Origin: Alphaproteobacteria bacterium
GTDB lineage: Bacteria > Pseudomonadota > Alphaproteobacteria > M2410
Direction: 5' to 3'
Assembly (NCBI GenBank): GCA_006226415.1
Contig: SBGZ01000082.1
Location: forward strand, 1-39,513
Length of the DNA: 39,513 nt
The stretch's first letter is position 1. Every line of letters starts with the position of its first letter. This document shows, one piece after another, positions 9,691-17,624 of this stretch. The notes under the pieces were generated by a model. It ran no database searches. It saw only the letters and a list, made by a program, of their open reading frames with translations, and was not told the origin of the DNA. Made by a program: the position numbers and the translations under genes.

Positions 9691-9972
9691 TCAGTAAAAC
9701 AGGGGAATTATGACCCAGATCTGCAACAGCCGGATAGCGAACAGCAGAATAATCGGGGTGATGTCGAGACCCCCAAACGGCGGGACCACCTGACGGATCG
9801 GCCGCAAAAGCGGCTCCGTTACTGAATGGGTAAAATTCTGCAACTTGCGCACCCCTTCATTGGCGCGGTTGACCACATTAAAGGCGACAAGCCAGGACAT
9901 GATCACGTCTGCAATAACAATCAGCAGAACGATGTTGAGGATGAGGTTGAGAAGATAGCCAATCGGGCTCAT
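9691..9972 (-). CDS. YggT family integral membrane protein
   Basis: This 93-aa protein is a single YggT repeat (PF02325) with two membrane helices. One is near residues 5-30 (LLNLILNIVLLIVIADVIMSW) and one is near the C-terminus (ITPIILLFAIRLLQIWVIIPL). Between them is the conserved segment TEPLLRPIRQVVPPFGGLD. Homologues have been linked to osmotic tolerance or cell division, without a clear mechanism. It is the first gene of the four-gene minus-strand operon. Its promoter should lie in 9973-10159, shared with the divergent DUF3089 gene. Confidence 0.92.
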   Translation of the reverse strand: MSPIGYLLNLILNIVLLIVIADVIMSWLVAFNVVNRANEGVRKLQNFTHSVTEPLLRPIRQVVPPFGGLDITPIILLFAIRLLQIWVIIPLFY

Positions 9973-10159
9973 GGAGCGTCAATCCCTTATACATAGGCGT
10001 TTCAGACCCGGAGGCCCGTCGATCACCTTCCCCATGTAGTCCTAAGCGCCCTGATTCGCAAGGTCTGCACGCTCTGGCTGCGGGATTTTGCGGGCGGCGC
10101 CATTGTCTGCTATTCTCACCAGCGAGTGGCGGGGGTGCCACCGGGGAACAAAGGAAATC

Positions 10160-11320
10160 ATGGGAAAGTTCATCAAAGGTCTTCTGGGGCTGATCGCGCT
10201 CTTGCTCATTTCAGCGGCGGCCATCCATTTCACCGGCAATACGGCGAAGGTATTCGTCTGGGTCTTAAAGCCCCACCACGGGTTTGACCTGGCGCTCAAG
10301 GCCCCGGCGCCCGACTACGCCGATCCGGCCAATTGGGCCGCCCTGCCGGAAAAGGCCAGCCTGGCCGACTTGACCCCCGAAGGCATTGCCCCTCGGGCCG
10401 AACCCGCTGAGGTCGATGTCTTTTTCATTCACCCCACCGGCTACATGAAGGGCGCGGAGTGGAACTCGCCCATGGAGGCGGCCAGCAATACCGAAGAAAA
10501 CACCAAATGGATGCTCGCCAATCAGGCCTCGGCCTTCAATGGCTGCTGCGATATCTTTGCGCCGCGCTACCGCGAGGCCTCCATCTTCGCTTACTTTGCC
10601 GGGGATCGGGAGATGATGAACCAGGCGCTGGACTTTGCCTATGGCGATGTGGCGCGCGCCTTTGATCACTTCATCGCGGCCCACTCAAACGGGCGGCCTT
10701 TTATCATCGCCTCACACAGTCAAGGCACCCACCACGCCATGACGCTTTTGAAGGAGCGCATCTCCGGCACACCGCTGAAAGATCGCCTGGTCGCCGCCTA
10801 TATCATCGGCGGTGACGCCACGCGCGAGCAACTGGCCGCCATGCCGGACATCGGCGCCTGCGATGAGCCCGATGATCTGCACTGCGTCATCCATTGGGCA
10901 ACTTTTGGCGAAGGCGGCTTTGCCGATGAAAGCTGGGTCGAGGGCACGCTCATCTGCACCAATCCTCTGACCTGGAAAAATGACGGCGGCCCTGCAGATG
11001 CCTCCCTTCACAAAGGCGGCGTGCTGCCCACCGGGGAGTTTTCCTTTAAGCTCTTTGGTCCCGACGATCCTGAAGGCATCTCCTTCGGACCGCTGGCCGC
11101 CCCGATAACGGAATTGACTTCTGCCCGCTGCGAGAATGGCATGCTCTTTGTGCAGGATCTCAGCGAGGGCGCGTTCAGCTGGGCAACCACGCTGCCGGGC
11201 AAGAACTATCACGGCCATGACTACCCGCTGTTTCACATGGATATCCGGGAGAATGCCAAATTGCGCGTCGCCGCCTATCTGGAAACTCAGAGCGCGGGCA
11301 CGCCGCAAGAAGAGGACTAA
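10160..11320 (+). CDS. DUF3089 alpha/beta-hydrolase-like protein, membrane-anchored
   Basis: This 386-aa protein has an N-terminal hydrophobic helix (residues 5-23, GLLGLIALLLISAAAIHF) that acts as a signal anchor or uncleaved signal. The DUF3089 domain (PF11288) follows. The nucleophile elbow SHSQG is at 185-189, making Ser187 the likely nucleophile, and VDVFFIHPTGY lies near 85-95. Lipase or esterase activity is plausible, but no substrate is known. The start at 10160 has AAAGGAAA just upstream. A longer in-frame reading from 10088 would place the hydrophobic segment internally and is less likely. It is followed after four bases by a small membrane protein gene. Confidence 0.85.
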   Translation: MGKFIKGLLGLIALLLISAAAIHFTGNTAKVFVWVLKPHHGFDLALKAPAPDYADPANWAALPEKASLADLTPEGIAPRAEPAEVDVFFIHPTGYMKGAEWNSPMEAASNTEENTKWMLANQASAFNGCCDIFAPRYREASIFAYFAGDREMMNQALDFAYGDVARAFDHFIAAHSNGRPFIIASHSQGTHHAMTLLKERISGTPLKDRLVAAYIIGGDATREQLAAMPDIGACDEPDDLHCVIHWATFGEGGFADESWVEGTLICTNPLTWKNDGGPADASLHKGGVLPTGEFSFKLFGPDDPEGISFGPLAAPITELTSARCENGMLFVQDLSEGAFSWATTLPGKNYHGHDYPLFHMDIRENAKLRVAAYLETQSAGTPQEED

Positions 11321-11324
11321 ACAA

Positions 11325-11798
11325 ATGTACAAGCCACTGACCGCCGGCAAGTTCGGCCTCATTATCATTTTGTTCTTCCTGCCCTTCGTCACCTTTTCTT
11401 GCACCGATCAGCAAGTCCTGCAGGTGACCGGCATCCAGATGGTGACCGGCGATGAAATTACCATCACCAACCCGCTCACCGGCGAGGAGGAAAGCGGCAA
11501 ACTGGAGCGCGAAGACTTTGCACTCTTTGCCTTTGGTCTCGCCATCGCGGGTCTGATCGGCGCCCTCGTGCTACCGGGAGCCCTTGTCCGCCTCACAGGC
11601 CTGACCGCAGGCGGTGGCGGCTTTTTCTTTCTCTATCGTCTGAAAGACAAGATCGAGGCTGATGTCATGAACGACAATGCCGGCCTCATTACGGTTCTTT
11701 TTGAAGACGCCTATTGGGGCGCCTTCGCCCTCTTCGGCCTCACCGCCCTTGTGGCTCTCATATCACTCGTCGTCAGAAGTGAACGCGGGAGTTCATAA
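11325..11798 (+). CDS. Small membrane protein, function unknown
   Basis: This is a 157-aa protein I do not recognise. It has three to four predicted membrane segments: residues about 10-25 (FGLIIILFFLPFVTFSC), 66-90 (FALFAFGLAIAGLIGALVLPGALV), 92-105 and 132-150 (AFALFGLTALVALISLVV). The Cys at the end of the first segment resembles a lipobox only loosely. A polar loop with acidic residues (about 28-62) lies between the first two segments. The ATG lies four bases after the stop of the DUF3089 gene, so the pair is almost certainly one operon, and it may support that enzyme. Confidence 0.75.
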   Translation: MYKPLTAGKFGLIIILFFLPFVTFSCTDQQVLQVTGIQMVTGDEITITNPLTGEEESGKLEREDFALFAFGLAIAGLIGALVLPGALVRLTGLTAGGGGFFFLYRLKDKIEADVMNDNAGLITVLFEDAYWGAFALFGLTALVALISLVVRSERGSS

Positions 11799-12071
11799 AA
11801 CACGCTGTTTTCCCGAGAGGGCGCGCAGCGACCGGGTCGGGAATCCAGGGGCGGCAAACGCTTTCGCTCTGGGTCCCCGCCTGCGCGGGGACACTATATT
11901 ACCTTGTAGTCATCCCGCGGCTCGATCGCGGGATCCAGGCAAATGCGATCTGCAATCTTACTGTGGATCTACAGCCACACAATCACTCGCAACTTTTCTG
12001 CGGCATTGAAATGTGAGCTCAACCCTCCTAATCTCCCGATGGGTGAATAGGGAAAATAAGGGGGTGCAAAG
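11799..12071. other. Intergenic stretch with a degenerate palindromic repeat and the promoter of the next gene
   Basis: From about 11835 to 11892 lies a degraded copy of the hairpin repeat also found after mutB and after the GlcD-like gene (GTCCCCGC-CTGC-GCGGGGAC). A second hairpin, ATCCCGCG-N7-CGCGGGAT, is at 11912-11934. From about 11940 the base composition turns A/T-richer and stays so through the next gene. Confidence 0.6.
12006..12034 (+). promoter_or_regulatory. Candidate sigma-70 promoter for the 218-aa membrane protein gene
   Basis: TTGAAA at 12006-12011 and TAATCT at 12029-12034 are separated by exactly 17 bases. The predicted transcript would start about 30 bases before the ATG at 12072. 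Confidence 0.45.
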
Positions 12072-12728
12072 ATGCTCAAAGATTTCGTTGAACACTTGAT
12101 AGCAGAGATCTCCGCAATCATCGACAGTCGGGAAATGCTCGCACAATCAGACGTCCATTTGATTGCATTAATTGTAGTGCTCACTGTTGTCTCACTCACA
12201 GCATTGACAACCATTCTTCAGATCTTAAGTCTGATGAAAAATGGCCGCTCAATCACTCAGGTGCGACAATACACTATGAAGGTTGCTGAGGAAAATGAGG
12301 AAAACAAGGGTGTTGTCCGGATACATATTGATCGGATGCGCGAACTAGGGCTCAAATCAGGGCGAGAAACAGTTGTTGAAAGCATTGGAGATTCTCTTTG
12401 GAATCTCTTCGGTGGCCGCCGACTTGCTAAGCAAAAGCAGGCTCTGATTGTCTTGAGATATCGAACAGCGGGAAACGTCGAAGAAAACCAAATTGAACTT
12501 CCTCCAAGCCTTATTCACAGACTATTTCCAAGACAGAATATCGGAGACGGCGATTCTGTATCGATAAGATTTGCAACATATGAATGGCGCGGTCTCAATT
12601 CTTACTGGAACAACCCAAATCCAAACACCCGATTTGCAAATCGTTTTGCTGTCGGGTTCTCTGTGTTTATGACTTTCGTACCAATTACGATTGGGTTTCT
12701 CCTTCAGCAATTGATTTGGTCGCAGTAG
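12072..12728 (+). CDS. Unrecognised protein with terminal membrane helices, A/T-rich gene
   Basis: This is a 218-aa protein with no family I can name. A membrane helix at about 29-53 (HLIALIVVLTVVSLTALTTILQI) and another at about 191-215 (FAVGFSVFMTFVPITIGFLLQQL) flank a polar domain of about 135 residues, rich in Arg, Glu and Asn. The topology suggests both ends in the inner membrane with the middle on one side. The codons are visibly more A/T-rich than those of the surrounding genes, which hints at acquisition. GGGGG lies eight bases before the ATG. It stands alone, 86 bases before the symporter gene on the same strand. Confidence 0.7.
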   Translation: MLKDFVEHLIAEISAIIDSREMLAQSDVHLIALIVVLTVVSLTALTTILQILSLMKNGRSITQVRQYTMKVAEENEENKGVVRIHIDRMRELGLKSGRETVVESIGDSLWNLFGGRRLAKQKQALIVLRYRTAGNVEENQIELPPSLIHRLFPRQNIGDGDSVSIRFATYEWRGLNSYWNNPNPNTRFANRFAVGFSVFMTFVPITIGFLLQQLIWSQ

Positions 12729-12814
12729 ATTTTTTAAGTCCCAACTACCTGCCCTTCACACATCGCCCCGAGCCCCTTAGGATGCAAAGTGATTCTTGAG
12801 GGAGGAGCCTTATT

Positions 12815-14308
12815 GTGTTCACCAAATACGCCGCACTGGTTGTCTATTTCATCATCCTGCTGATCATCGGCTTTGCGGCCTCGCGGCGCATCAAGAATCT
12901 GTCTGACTATTATGTCGGCGGCAAGAAGCTCGGATTTTGGATCGCCGCCTTTTCCTCTCGGGCCACCGGCGAAAGCGCCTGGCTTTTGCTGGGCCTCACC
13001 GGCGCTGGCGCCGTGGCGGGCGTCAATGCCTTTTGGATCGTGATCGGCGAGATCATCGGCGTGGGCACCGCCTGGTTTTTGATGGCAAGGCCTTTCAAGA
13101 AGCTCACCGACACTTATGATTCCATTACCGTCCCGGATTTCCTCGCCAGTCATTTTAAAACCACCACCCACACGCTGCGCCTCATCGCCGCAGGCTCTCT
13201 CATCGTCTTTGCCACGATCTATGTCAGCGCCCAGATTGACGCCACCGGCGCCGCCTTTGAAGCCTTTCTTGGTTGGAACTATTTTGTTGGGGCGCTGGCC
13301 GGTTTCGCGCTGGTGATGGCCTATATTTTCATGGGCGGCTTTGTCGCCGTTGCCTGGTCTGATCTCTTTCAGGGCCTTTTGATGCTCTTTGGATTGGTGC
13401 TGGTGCCTGTGGTCGGCTACCTCGCCATATCCGAGCCTGGCCTCACCCAAGGCCTAAAGGCCCTCGACCCGTATCTCCTCAATTTCTGGGGACCGGGCGG
13501 CCTGTCGGTCGAAAATACCTTCGCCATCCTCGGCTTTCTGATGATCGGCCTGGGCTTCATGGGCTCGCCGCAACTCTTTGTACGCTTTATGGCCATCCGC
13601 GATGAAAGTGAAATCAACAAGGGCCGCTGGGTCGCCATCGCCTTTACACTGCTCACCGATATTGGCGCGGTAATGATCGGCCTGATCGGACGTTATCTTT
13701 TCGACGTTCCAACCGAAGAGGTTTCCAATGTACTTGGCAATGGCGGCCAGAATGTTTTGCCCATGCTGGTAGAGCATCTCATGCCGCCGCTTCTCATCGG
13801 TCTTTATGTCGCGGTCGTGCTCTCCGCCATTATGTCGACCATTGATTCGCTTTTGGTGGTGGCCTCATCGGCGGTGACGCGGGATTATTATCAACAGGTC
13901 AGAGGGGTCGATCATAGCGACGCACGCCTCACCCGCCTTTCGCGCCGGGTCACGATCATCATGGCGCTCATCGCCCTTGCCGTCGCCATGAGCGTAGCGG
14001 TGATCTCACCGACGCATACCATCTTCTGGTTTGTCATCTTTGGCTGGTCCGGCATCGCGGCCACTTTTTGCCCGGTGATGATCCTCTCGCTCTTTTGGAA
14101 AGGGTATACGGAGAAAGGTGCCATCGCCTCAATGGTGACAGGTTTTTTGTGCGTGCCCCTGTTCAAATTCGGGGTCTCGAAGCTGCCCACCATCGGACCC
14201 CTCTTCGACAAACTCGATGTGATGCTGCCTGCCTTTATCCTCGCCATGGTGGCGGGGTTTTGGGCAAGCCGAAGCGGCAAAAGCCACGAGGCACGGCCAA
14301 AACCTTAG
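12815..14308 (+). CDS. Sodium:solute symporter (SSS family, PutP-like)
   Basis: This 497-aa inner-membrane protein with about 13 hydrophobic helices belongs to the SSS family (PF00474). The N-terminal signature DYYVGGKKLGFWIAAFSS, followed by GESAWLLLGLTGAGAVAG, resembles Na+/proline symporters. The helix-8 segment LSAIMSTIDSLLVVASSAVTRD carries the Ser/Thr residues that form the Na2 site in this fold. The start is GTG at 12815, chosen because GGGAGGAG lies eight bases upstream and the hydrophobic N-terminus begins directly. Proline is the best substrate guess, but pantothenate or other small solutes cannot be excluded. Its GC-rich codons contrast with the A/T-rich genes on either side. Confidence 0.9.
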   Translation: MFTKYAALVVYFIILLIIGFAASRRIKNLSDYYVGGKKLGFWIAAFSSRATGESAWLLLGLTGAGAVAGVNAFWIVIGEIIGVGTAWFLMARPFKKLTDTYDSITVPDFLASHFKTTTHTLRLIAAGSLIVFATIYVSAQIDATGAAFEAFLGWNYFVGALAGFALVMAYIFMGGFVAVAWSDLFQGLLMLFGLVLVPVVGYLAISEPGLTQGLKALDPYLLNFWGPGGLSVENTFAILGFLMIGLGFMGSPQLFVRFMAIRDESEINKGRWVAIAFTLLTDIGAVMIGLIGRYLFDVPTEEVSNVLGNGGQNVLPMLVEHLMPPLLIGLYVAVVLSAIMSTIDSLLVVASSAVTRDYYQQVRGVDHSDARLTRLSRRVTIIMALIALAVAMSVAVISPTHTIFWFVIFGWSGIAATFCPVMILSLFWKGYTEKGAIASMVTGFLCVPLFKFGVSKLPTIGPLFDKLDVMLPAFILAMVAGFWASRSGKSHEARPKP

Positions 14309-14370
14309 AAGATCACCCGTTCGAAAATGGCCGCATTCAGGGTTTCAATCATTACTCATCAAACAAAACA

Positions 14371-14571
14371 TCAGGCGGTTACTGACCCTGAGACTATCTT
14401 TGCAATACCGTGCCTACTTTTCCGAAGGCGGCGTAATTCACTTACTGCTTTTTCAACGGTAATCTCATCCCGATCCATCGCGTTATAGACATCACCAATA
14501 GTAGAGAACAAAAGTGCCCCAGAAGAATCGTCTTTCTGAGGACTGCGGACTCGCGTGCGTTTTCTCGTCAT
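14371..14571 (-). CDS. Small basic protein (66 aa), unknown function, second gene of cassette
   Basis: This 66-aa protein has a strongly basic N-terminus (MTRKRTRVRS) followed by a likely helical segment (about residues 24-52) ending in a basic ELRRLRKSRHG stretch. I do not recognise the family. The gene is likely real because GGAGG lies eight bases upstream of the ATG and it follows the 314-aa membrane protein gene by only 23 bases on the same strand. Nucleic-acid binding is possible from the charge, but this is speculation. A/T content is raised compared with the neighbouring symporter. Confidence 0.6.
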   Translation of the reverse strand: MTRKRTRVRSPQKDDSSGALLFSTIGDVYNAMDRDEITVEKAVSELRRLRKSRHGIAKIVSGSVTA

Positions 14572-14594
14572 AAAAGTACCTCCGAATCAGCCAA

Positions 14595-15539
14595 CTAAAT
14601 CTTCACACCGCAAGCGTGATTAGTCAACAATACATCTATAAGTTTAACAAACGGTCTAACCTGTATCTCAATGGCATCTTCTAACTCCCCCCAAAAATCA
14701 TAAGGTTTTGCGCCGTCAATAGTAATTACTCCTCTTATGCAACGGTCACTACTTCCTTCAAGAATTCTCTCTGGAAGGGGAAGTATCATTATACTCCGAT
14801 AGGGCGGCGCGGCACCCCGACCGGTTGCTCCTTCATATGGAAACAACTTCTGTCTTTTAAAGTCGTGAATAACTTTCTTGGTGAGACCATTCTTGACCAC
14901 GTGATAAGAAAGTAATTCCTGAGAAGGTATTCGTTTATTGATTTTCCGAATTGAACTAGAACGCTCCCTGATGAGAGCCTCTAGACCATCCGCCCCTTCA
15001 AATGTAATCAACGTAACCTCCAAATAGTCGGAACCTTCCCGACCAATCGACAGGCGCGTTCGGCTTTCAATACATTTGAGGAGTTCTGGTATAGCGCGTT
15101 CCAGTGAACTCTGATCTTTGACCCTAGCCGAAACTGACAGACCATTCGCGCTAATGAGATCGATTGCCTTAAAATGCGAAGTAGAGATTGACGTTTCCTC
15201 ACGGTCTCGCAATTCCGCACTCCTTCTCCCCCTGGCTAAGAAATTCAAAAATTTAGAAAAGGAGACCAGTCCAACCAATATTAGAAAAGGGGATATAAGG
15301 CTTGTTGGCACAACCTTTTGCCCCATGAGGAGTACAAGCCATACGGGAGATCCAGTTACGGCAGCAAAGACAGAAAAACGAACAATTCCCAAAATTATCG
15401 ACTTGAGAGACCATTGCCAACTCAAAGAATGCGGTATCTTTTGATAAAAGATGTAAAAAATCCAATCAAACATGCGATTGAGACTGCCGCGCTCTTCGTC
15501 TAACCAATCCGCTACTTGTTGATCATCTGGATAGCTCAT
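14595..15539 (-). CDS. Two-TM membrane protein with GAF-like C-terminal region, A/T-rich gene
   Basis: This 314-aa protein has an acidic, amphipathic N-terminus (about residues 1-40) and two hydrophobic helices, near 47-72 and 80-101. A long soluble region follows. The last part (about 246-306: YRSIMILPLP, GVITIDGAKPYDF, then a closing helix) has the layout of the end of a GAF domain, in which a ligand pocket is capped by a final helix. This match is by eye only. I chose the ATG at 15539 because GAGGGTG precedes it and a perfect TTGACA promoter box places the transcript start about 30 bases upstream. The frame can be read from 15560 but with a poor ribosome site. Base composition is unlike its neighbours. 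Confidence 0.7.
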   Translation of the reverse strand: MSYPDDQQVADWLDEERGSLNRMFDWIFYIFYQKIPHSLSWQWSLKSIILGIVRFSVFAAVTGSPVWLVLLMGQKVVPTSLISPFLILVGLVSFSKFLNFLARGRRSAELRDREETSISTSHFKAIDLISANGLSVSARVKDQSSLERAIPELLKCIESRTRLSIGREGSDYLEVTLITFEGADGLEALIRERSSSIRKINKRIPSQELLSYHVVKNGLTKKVIHDFKRQKLFPYEGATGRGAAPPYRSIMILPLPERILEGSSDRCIRGVITIDGAKPYDFWGELEDAIEIQVRPFVKLIDVLLTNHACGVKI

Positions 15540-15577
15540 AAATAGACACCCTCGGCACATTCCACAAGATTGGATGA

Positions 15578-15607
15578 CATATACTGCAAAGACGCAAACA
15601 CTGTCAA
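15578..15607 (-). promoter_or_regulatory. Sigma-70-type promoter for the two-gene cassette
   Basis: On the minus strand a perfect TTGACA (15602-15607) is followed after 18 bases by TATATG (15578-15583). The expected start of transcription is near 15570, giving a short leader before the ATG at 15539. This is the clearest consensus-like promoter in the window. Confidence 0.6.
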
Positions 15608-15640
15608 ATATATATCAAAAGATGTACACGAAAATAAGCC

Positions 15641-15991
15641 CTAAAAGATCACCCGCGCCAGAATACCAAGGGCCGACGCCACATAGGCCGCGCCCCAAAT
15701 TTCAAAAGCCTTGTCCGACATCCATTTGGGCATGAGATACTGTGTCACGGACCCGCTCTCCGCCCCGTAGCGCTCGGCAAGATCGGTAAGCGGGCAGACC
15801 CAGCCGCGCGAAATGAGCACAAGCCCTTCGACCAGCACGAGCCCCAAGCCGGCCCAGGTAAGCTTGAAGAATATCCCCGTCACAGCGCTATAGGCGCAAA
15901 TGATCACCGCCCCCATGAACAAGAGCACCATGAAGATATGAAACCCCTTGATCAGCACCACCTTGCGTTCATTTTCCAGCTTATGCCACAT
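15641..15991 (-). CDS. DUF2784-like small membrane protein
   Basis: This 116-aa protein has three or four membrane helices: about residues 14-38 (KGFHIFMVLLFMGAVIICAYSAV), 44-62 (TWAGLGLVLVEGLVLISRG) and 93-114 (FEIWGAAYVASALGILARVIF). The GWVCPLTDLAERYG segment matches the conserved Trp-x-Cys-Pro-Leu-Thr motif of DUF2784-type proteins. GAGGAGGGG precedes the ATG. It begins 24 bases after the glutamate-cysteine ligase homologue, so the two form an operon. Its function is unknown. Confidence 0.78.
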   Translation of the reverse strand: MWHKLENERKVVLIKGFHIFMVLLFMGAVIICAYSAVTGIFFKLTWAGLGLVLVEGLVLISRGWVCPLTDLAERYGAESGSVTQYLMPKWMSDKAFEIWGAAYVASALGILARVIF

Positions 15992-16015
15992 GCAGCGCCC
16001 CTCCTCGCGGCAGAC

Positions 16016-17440
16016 CTATGAGGTCACCGTCCATTCATGAACCGGCAGCCCGCAGTTTTGCCGATCCTGATAAGCCATAGTCAGCTCACTCATATCGCGC
16101 GAATGGGTTTCCACCCAGGCCCGCTGCCAATTGGCGCCCGTGCGGCCCGTACGCGCCCGAGCTTCAATCATGCCCATATAACGGTCGATATCATCCGCTG
16201 AAATTTCAAGCCGCGTCAGACCTTCACGCGCCAGCGGCGCCAGCTCACTCAAAATCAGCTCTCGCGCCTTGACCCGCCGGCCCCCGCGCCAGACCAGGTC
16301 CGCTTGCAGACCGGTTTTGGCGCAGGCATAAAAATTATTGCGGCAATGACGGAACGGAATGTCCTCCTCCGGCGGCTCCTCTTCATGGGCGAGCATTTCC
16401 ACCAGGCCGAAATAAAAGGCCGCATTGGCCATGCTGTCCTGAATGGTTGGGCCCGCCGGCAAGGTGCGGTGCTCAATCCGCAGGTGCGGCGTGCCATCGG
16501 GCTCATTGCCTAAAAGCGCGCGGTTCCACCGCCAGATGGTGCCATTGTGGAGCTTCAAATGTGCGAGTTTTTCCGGTGCATCCTCGCTGTTGCGCGGCAG
16601 AAGCGCCGGATAACGTTGCCGGTTGGCGACGAAAACTTCCGACAGGCATTTGTCGAGATAGCGCACACCAAAAGTGACCCGCTCCGCATAGTCCCATTCA
16701 TCCACCGAGATCGCCTGCTCAAAAAGCGGGATGCGCGTTTCGTCCCACAGGTCTCGTCCGAAGAGATAGGGCGAGTTCGCCGCCACCGCGACCAGCGGAC
16801 CGCTCACCAGTTTCGAAGCATTATAATATCGCGCGGCGCTGTGTTGATTAACCTTCAAGTGCACCTGGAAAGACGTCGCCCCCGCCTCCAGCATCACGTC
16901 ATAATGGGTTGTCGCCAGCTTTTCTCGCCCTTCGATTTTTAGGTTGATGGGCTTACCTTCCCGCATGGCGAAGATTTGCTCATTAAGCGCCTTGTAGCGC
17001 TGCCAGCCCGACATATTTTCCATGGTGAGATCGCTCTCGCGGATCGCTGGCAGAATGCCGATCATGACAATGCCGAGGCCCATGTCGTCGGCCTTCGCAC
17101 TGGCCAGGTCCCAAGTGCGTTGCAAGTCCTGCTCCATGCGCGACAAGGCATCAGCCTTAAGTGACTGCGGCGCGGTGTTGAACTCAATGTTGAATTTCGA
17201 CAGCTCCGGCACCACCAGGGGGTTATCAAGCGCGGCCAGAAACGCACTGTTGCGCGGCGCCGGATGGCCCCGGGGGTCCACCAGCCAGGCCTCCAGTTCC
17301 AGCCCGCCTTCGTGAGCCCCCATATAGAAACGCTCCTCCTGGAACCAATTCTCCAAAAGCGCTGTTTCTATTTTGAGGTGGCGATCAAACTCAGCAAAAT
17401 CCACATCGCGAAATACGGTTGTTTCGATCTCCTCGCCCAT
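16016..17440 (-). CDS. Glutamate-cysteine ligase family protein (GCS2 type)
   Basis: This is a 474-aa protein of the GCS2 family (PF04107), which includes enzymes joining glutamate to cysteine or another amine using ATP. Recognisable segments are GGLELEAWLVD near residue 45 (acidic metal-binding strand), ELSKFNIEFNTAP, ATTHYDVMLEAGATSFQVHLKV and the later LRIEHRTLPAGPT. I placed the start at 17440 because GAGGGAAG lies at the right distance. The longer frame from 17524 has no ribosome site and adds an unusual leader. Whether it makes gamma-glutamylcysteine or another gamma-glutamyl amide cannot be decided from sequence. It is co-transcribed with a small membrane protein. Confidence 0.82.
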   Translation of the reverse strand: MGEEIETTVFRDVDFAEFDRHLKIETALLENWFQEERFYMGAHEGGLELEAWLVDPRGHPAPRNSAFLAALDNPLVVPELSKFNIEFNTAPQSLKADALSRMEQDLQRTWDLASAKADDMGLGIVMIGILPAIRESDLTMENMSGWQRYKALNEQIFAMREGKPINLKIEGREKLATTHYDVMLEAGATSFQVHLKVNQHSAARYYNASKLVSGPLVAVAANSPYLFGRDLWDETRIPLFEQAISVDEWDYAERVTFGVRYLDKCLSEVFVANRQRYPALLPRNSEDAPEKLAHLKLHNGTIWRWNRALLGNEPDGTPHLRIEHRTLPAGPTIQDSMANAAFYFGLVEMLAHEEEPPEEDIPFRHCRNNFYACAKTGLQADLVWRGGRRVKARELILSELAPLAREGLTRLEISADDIDRYMGMIEARARTGRTGANWQRAWVETHSRDMSELTMAYQDRQNCGLPVHEWTVTS

Positions 17441-17624
17441 ATGAGCTTCCCTCTCTTTGGCTTCCGACAGCCCAAACAGTTCTGATCTGCCGGGCTGGTT
17501 CTCCTGCAACCGATTTGAGATCAAAGATTAACTTAGCAAAACATTCCTTGTCAGGCGAAATCGCACTTGTCGGCGGTTTTTAGACTGGCTCGCGACAAGA
17601 CAAAATTGCTAGTGTCGCGGCGCT

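Noticed and set aside
14371-15539. Toxin-antitoxin pair
   Set aside because: The small gene lies second, the large protein is a membrane protein of 314 aa, and neither shows a known toxin or antitoxin fold. I kept it as an unclassified cassette.
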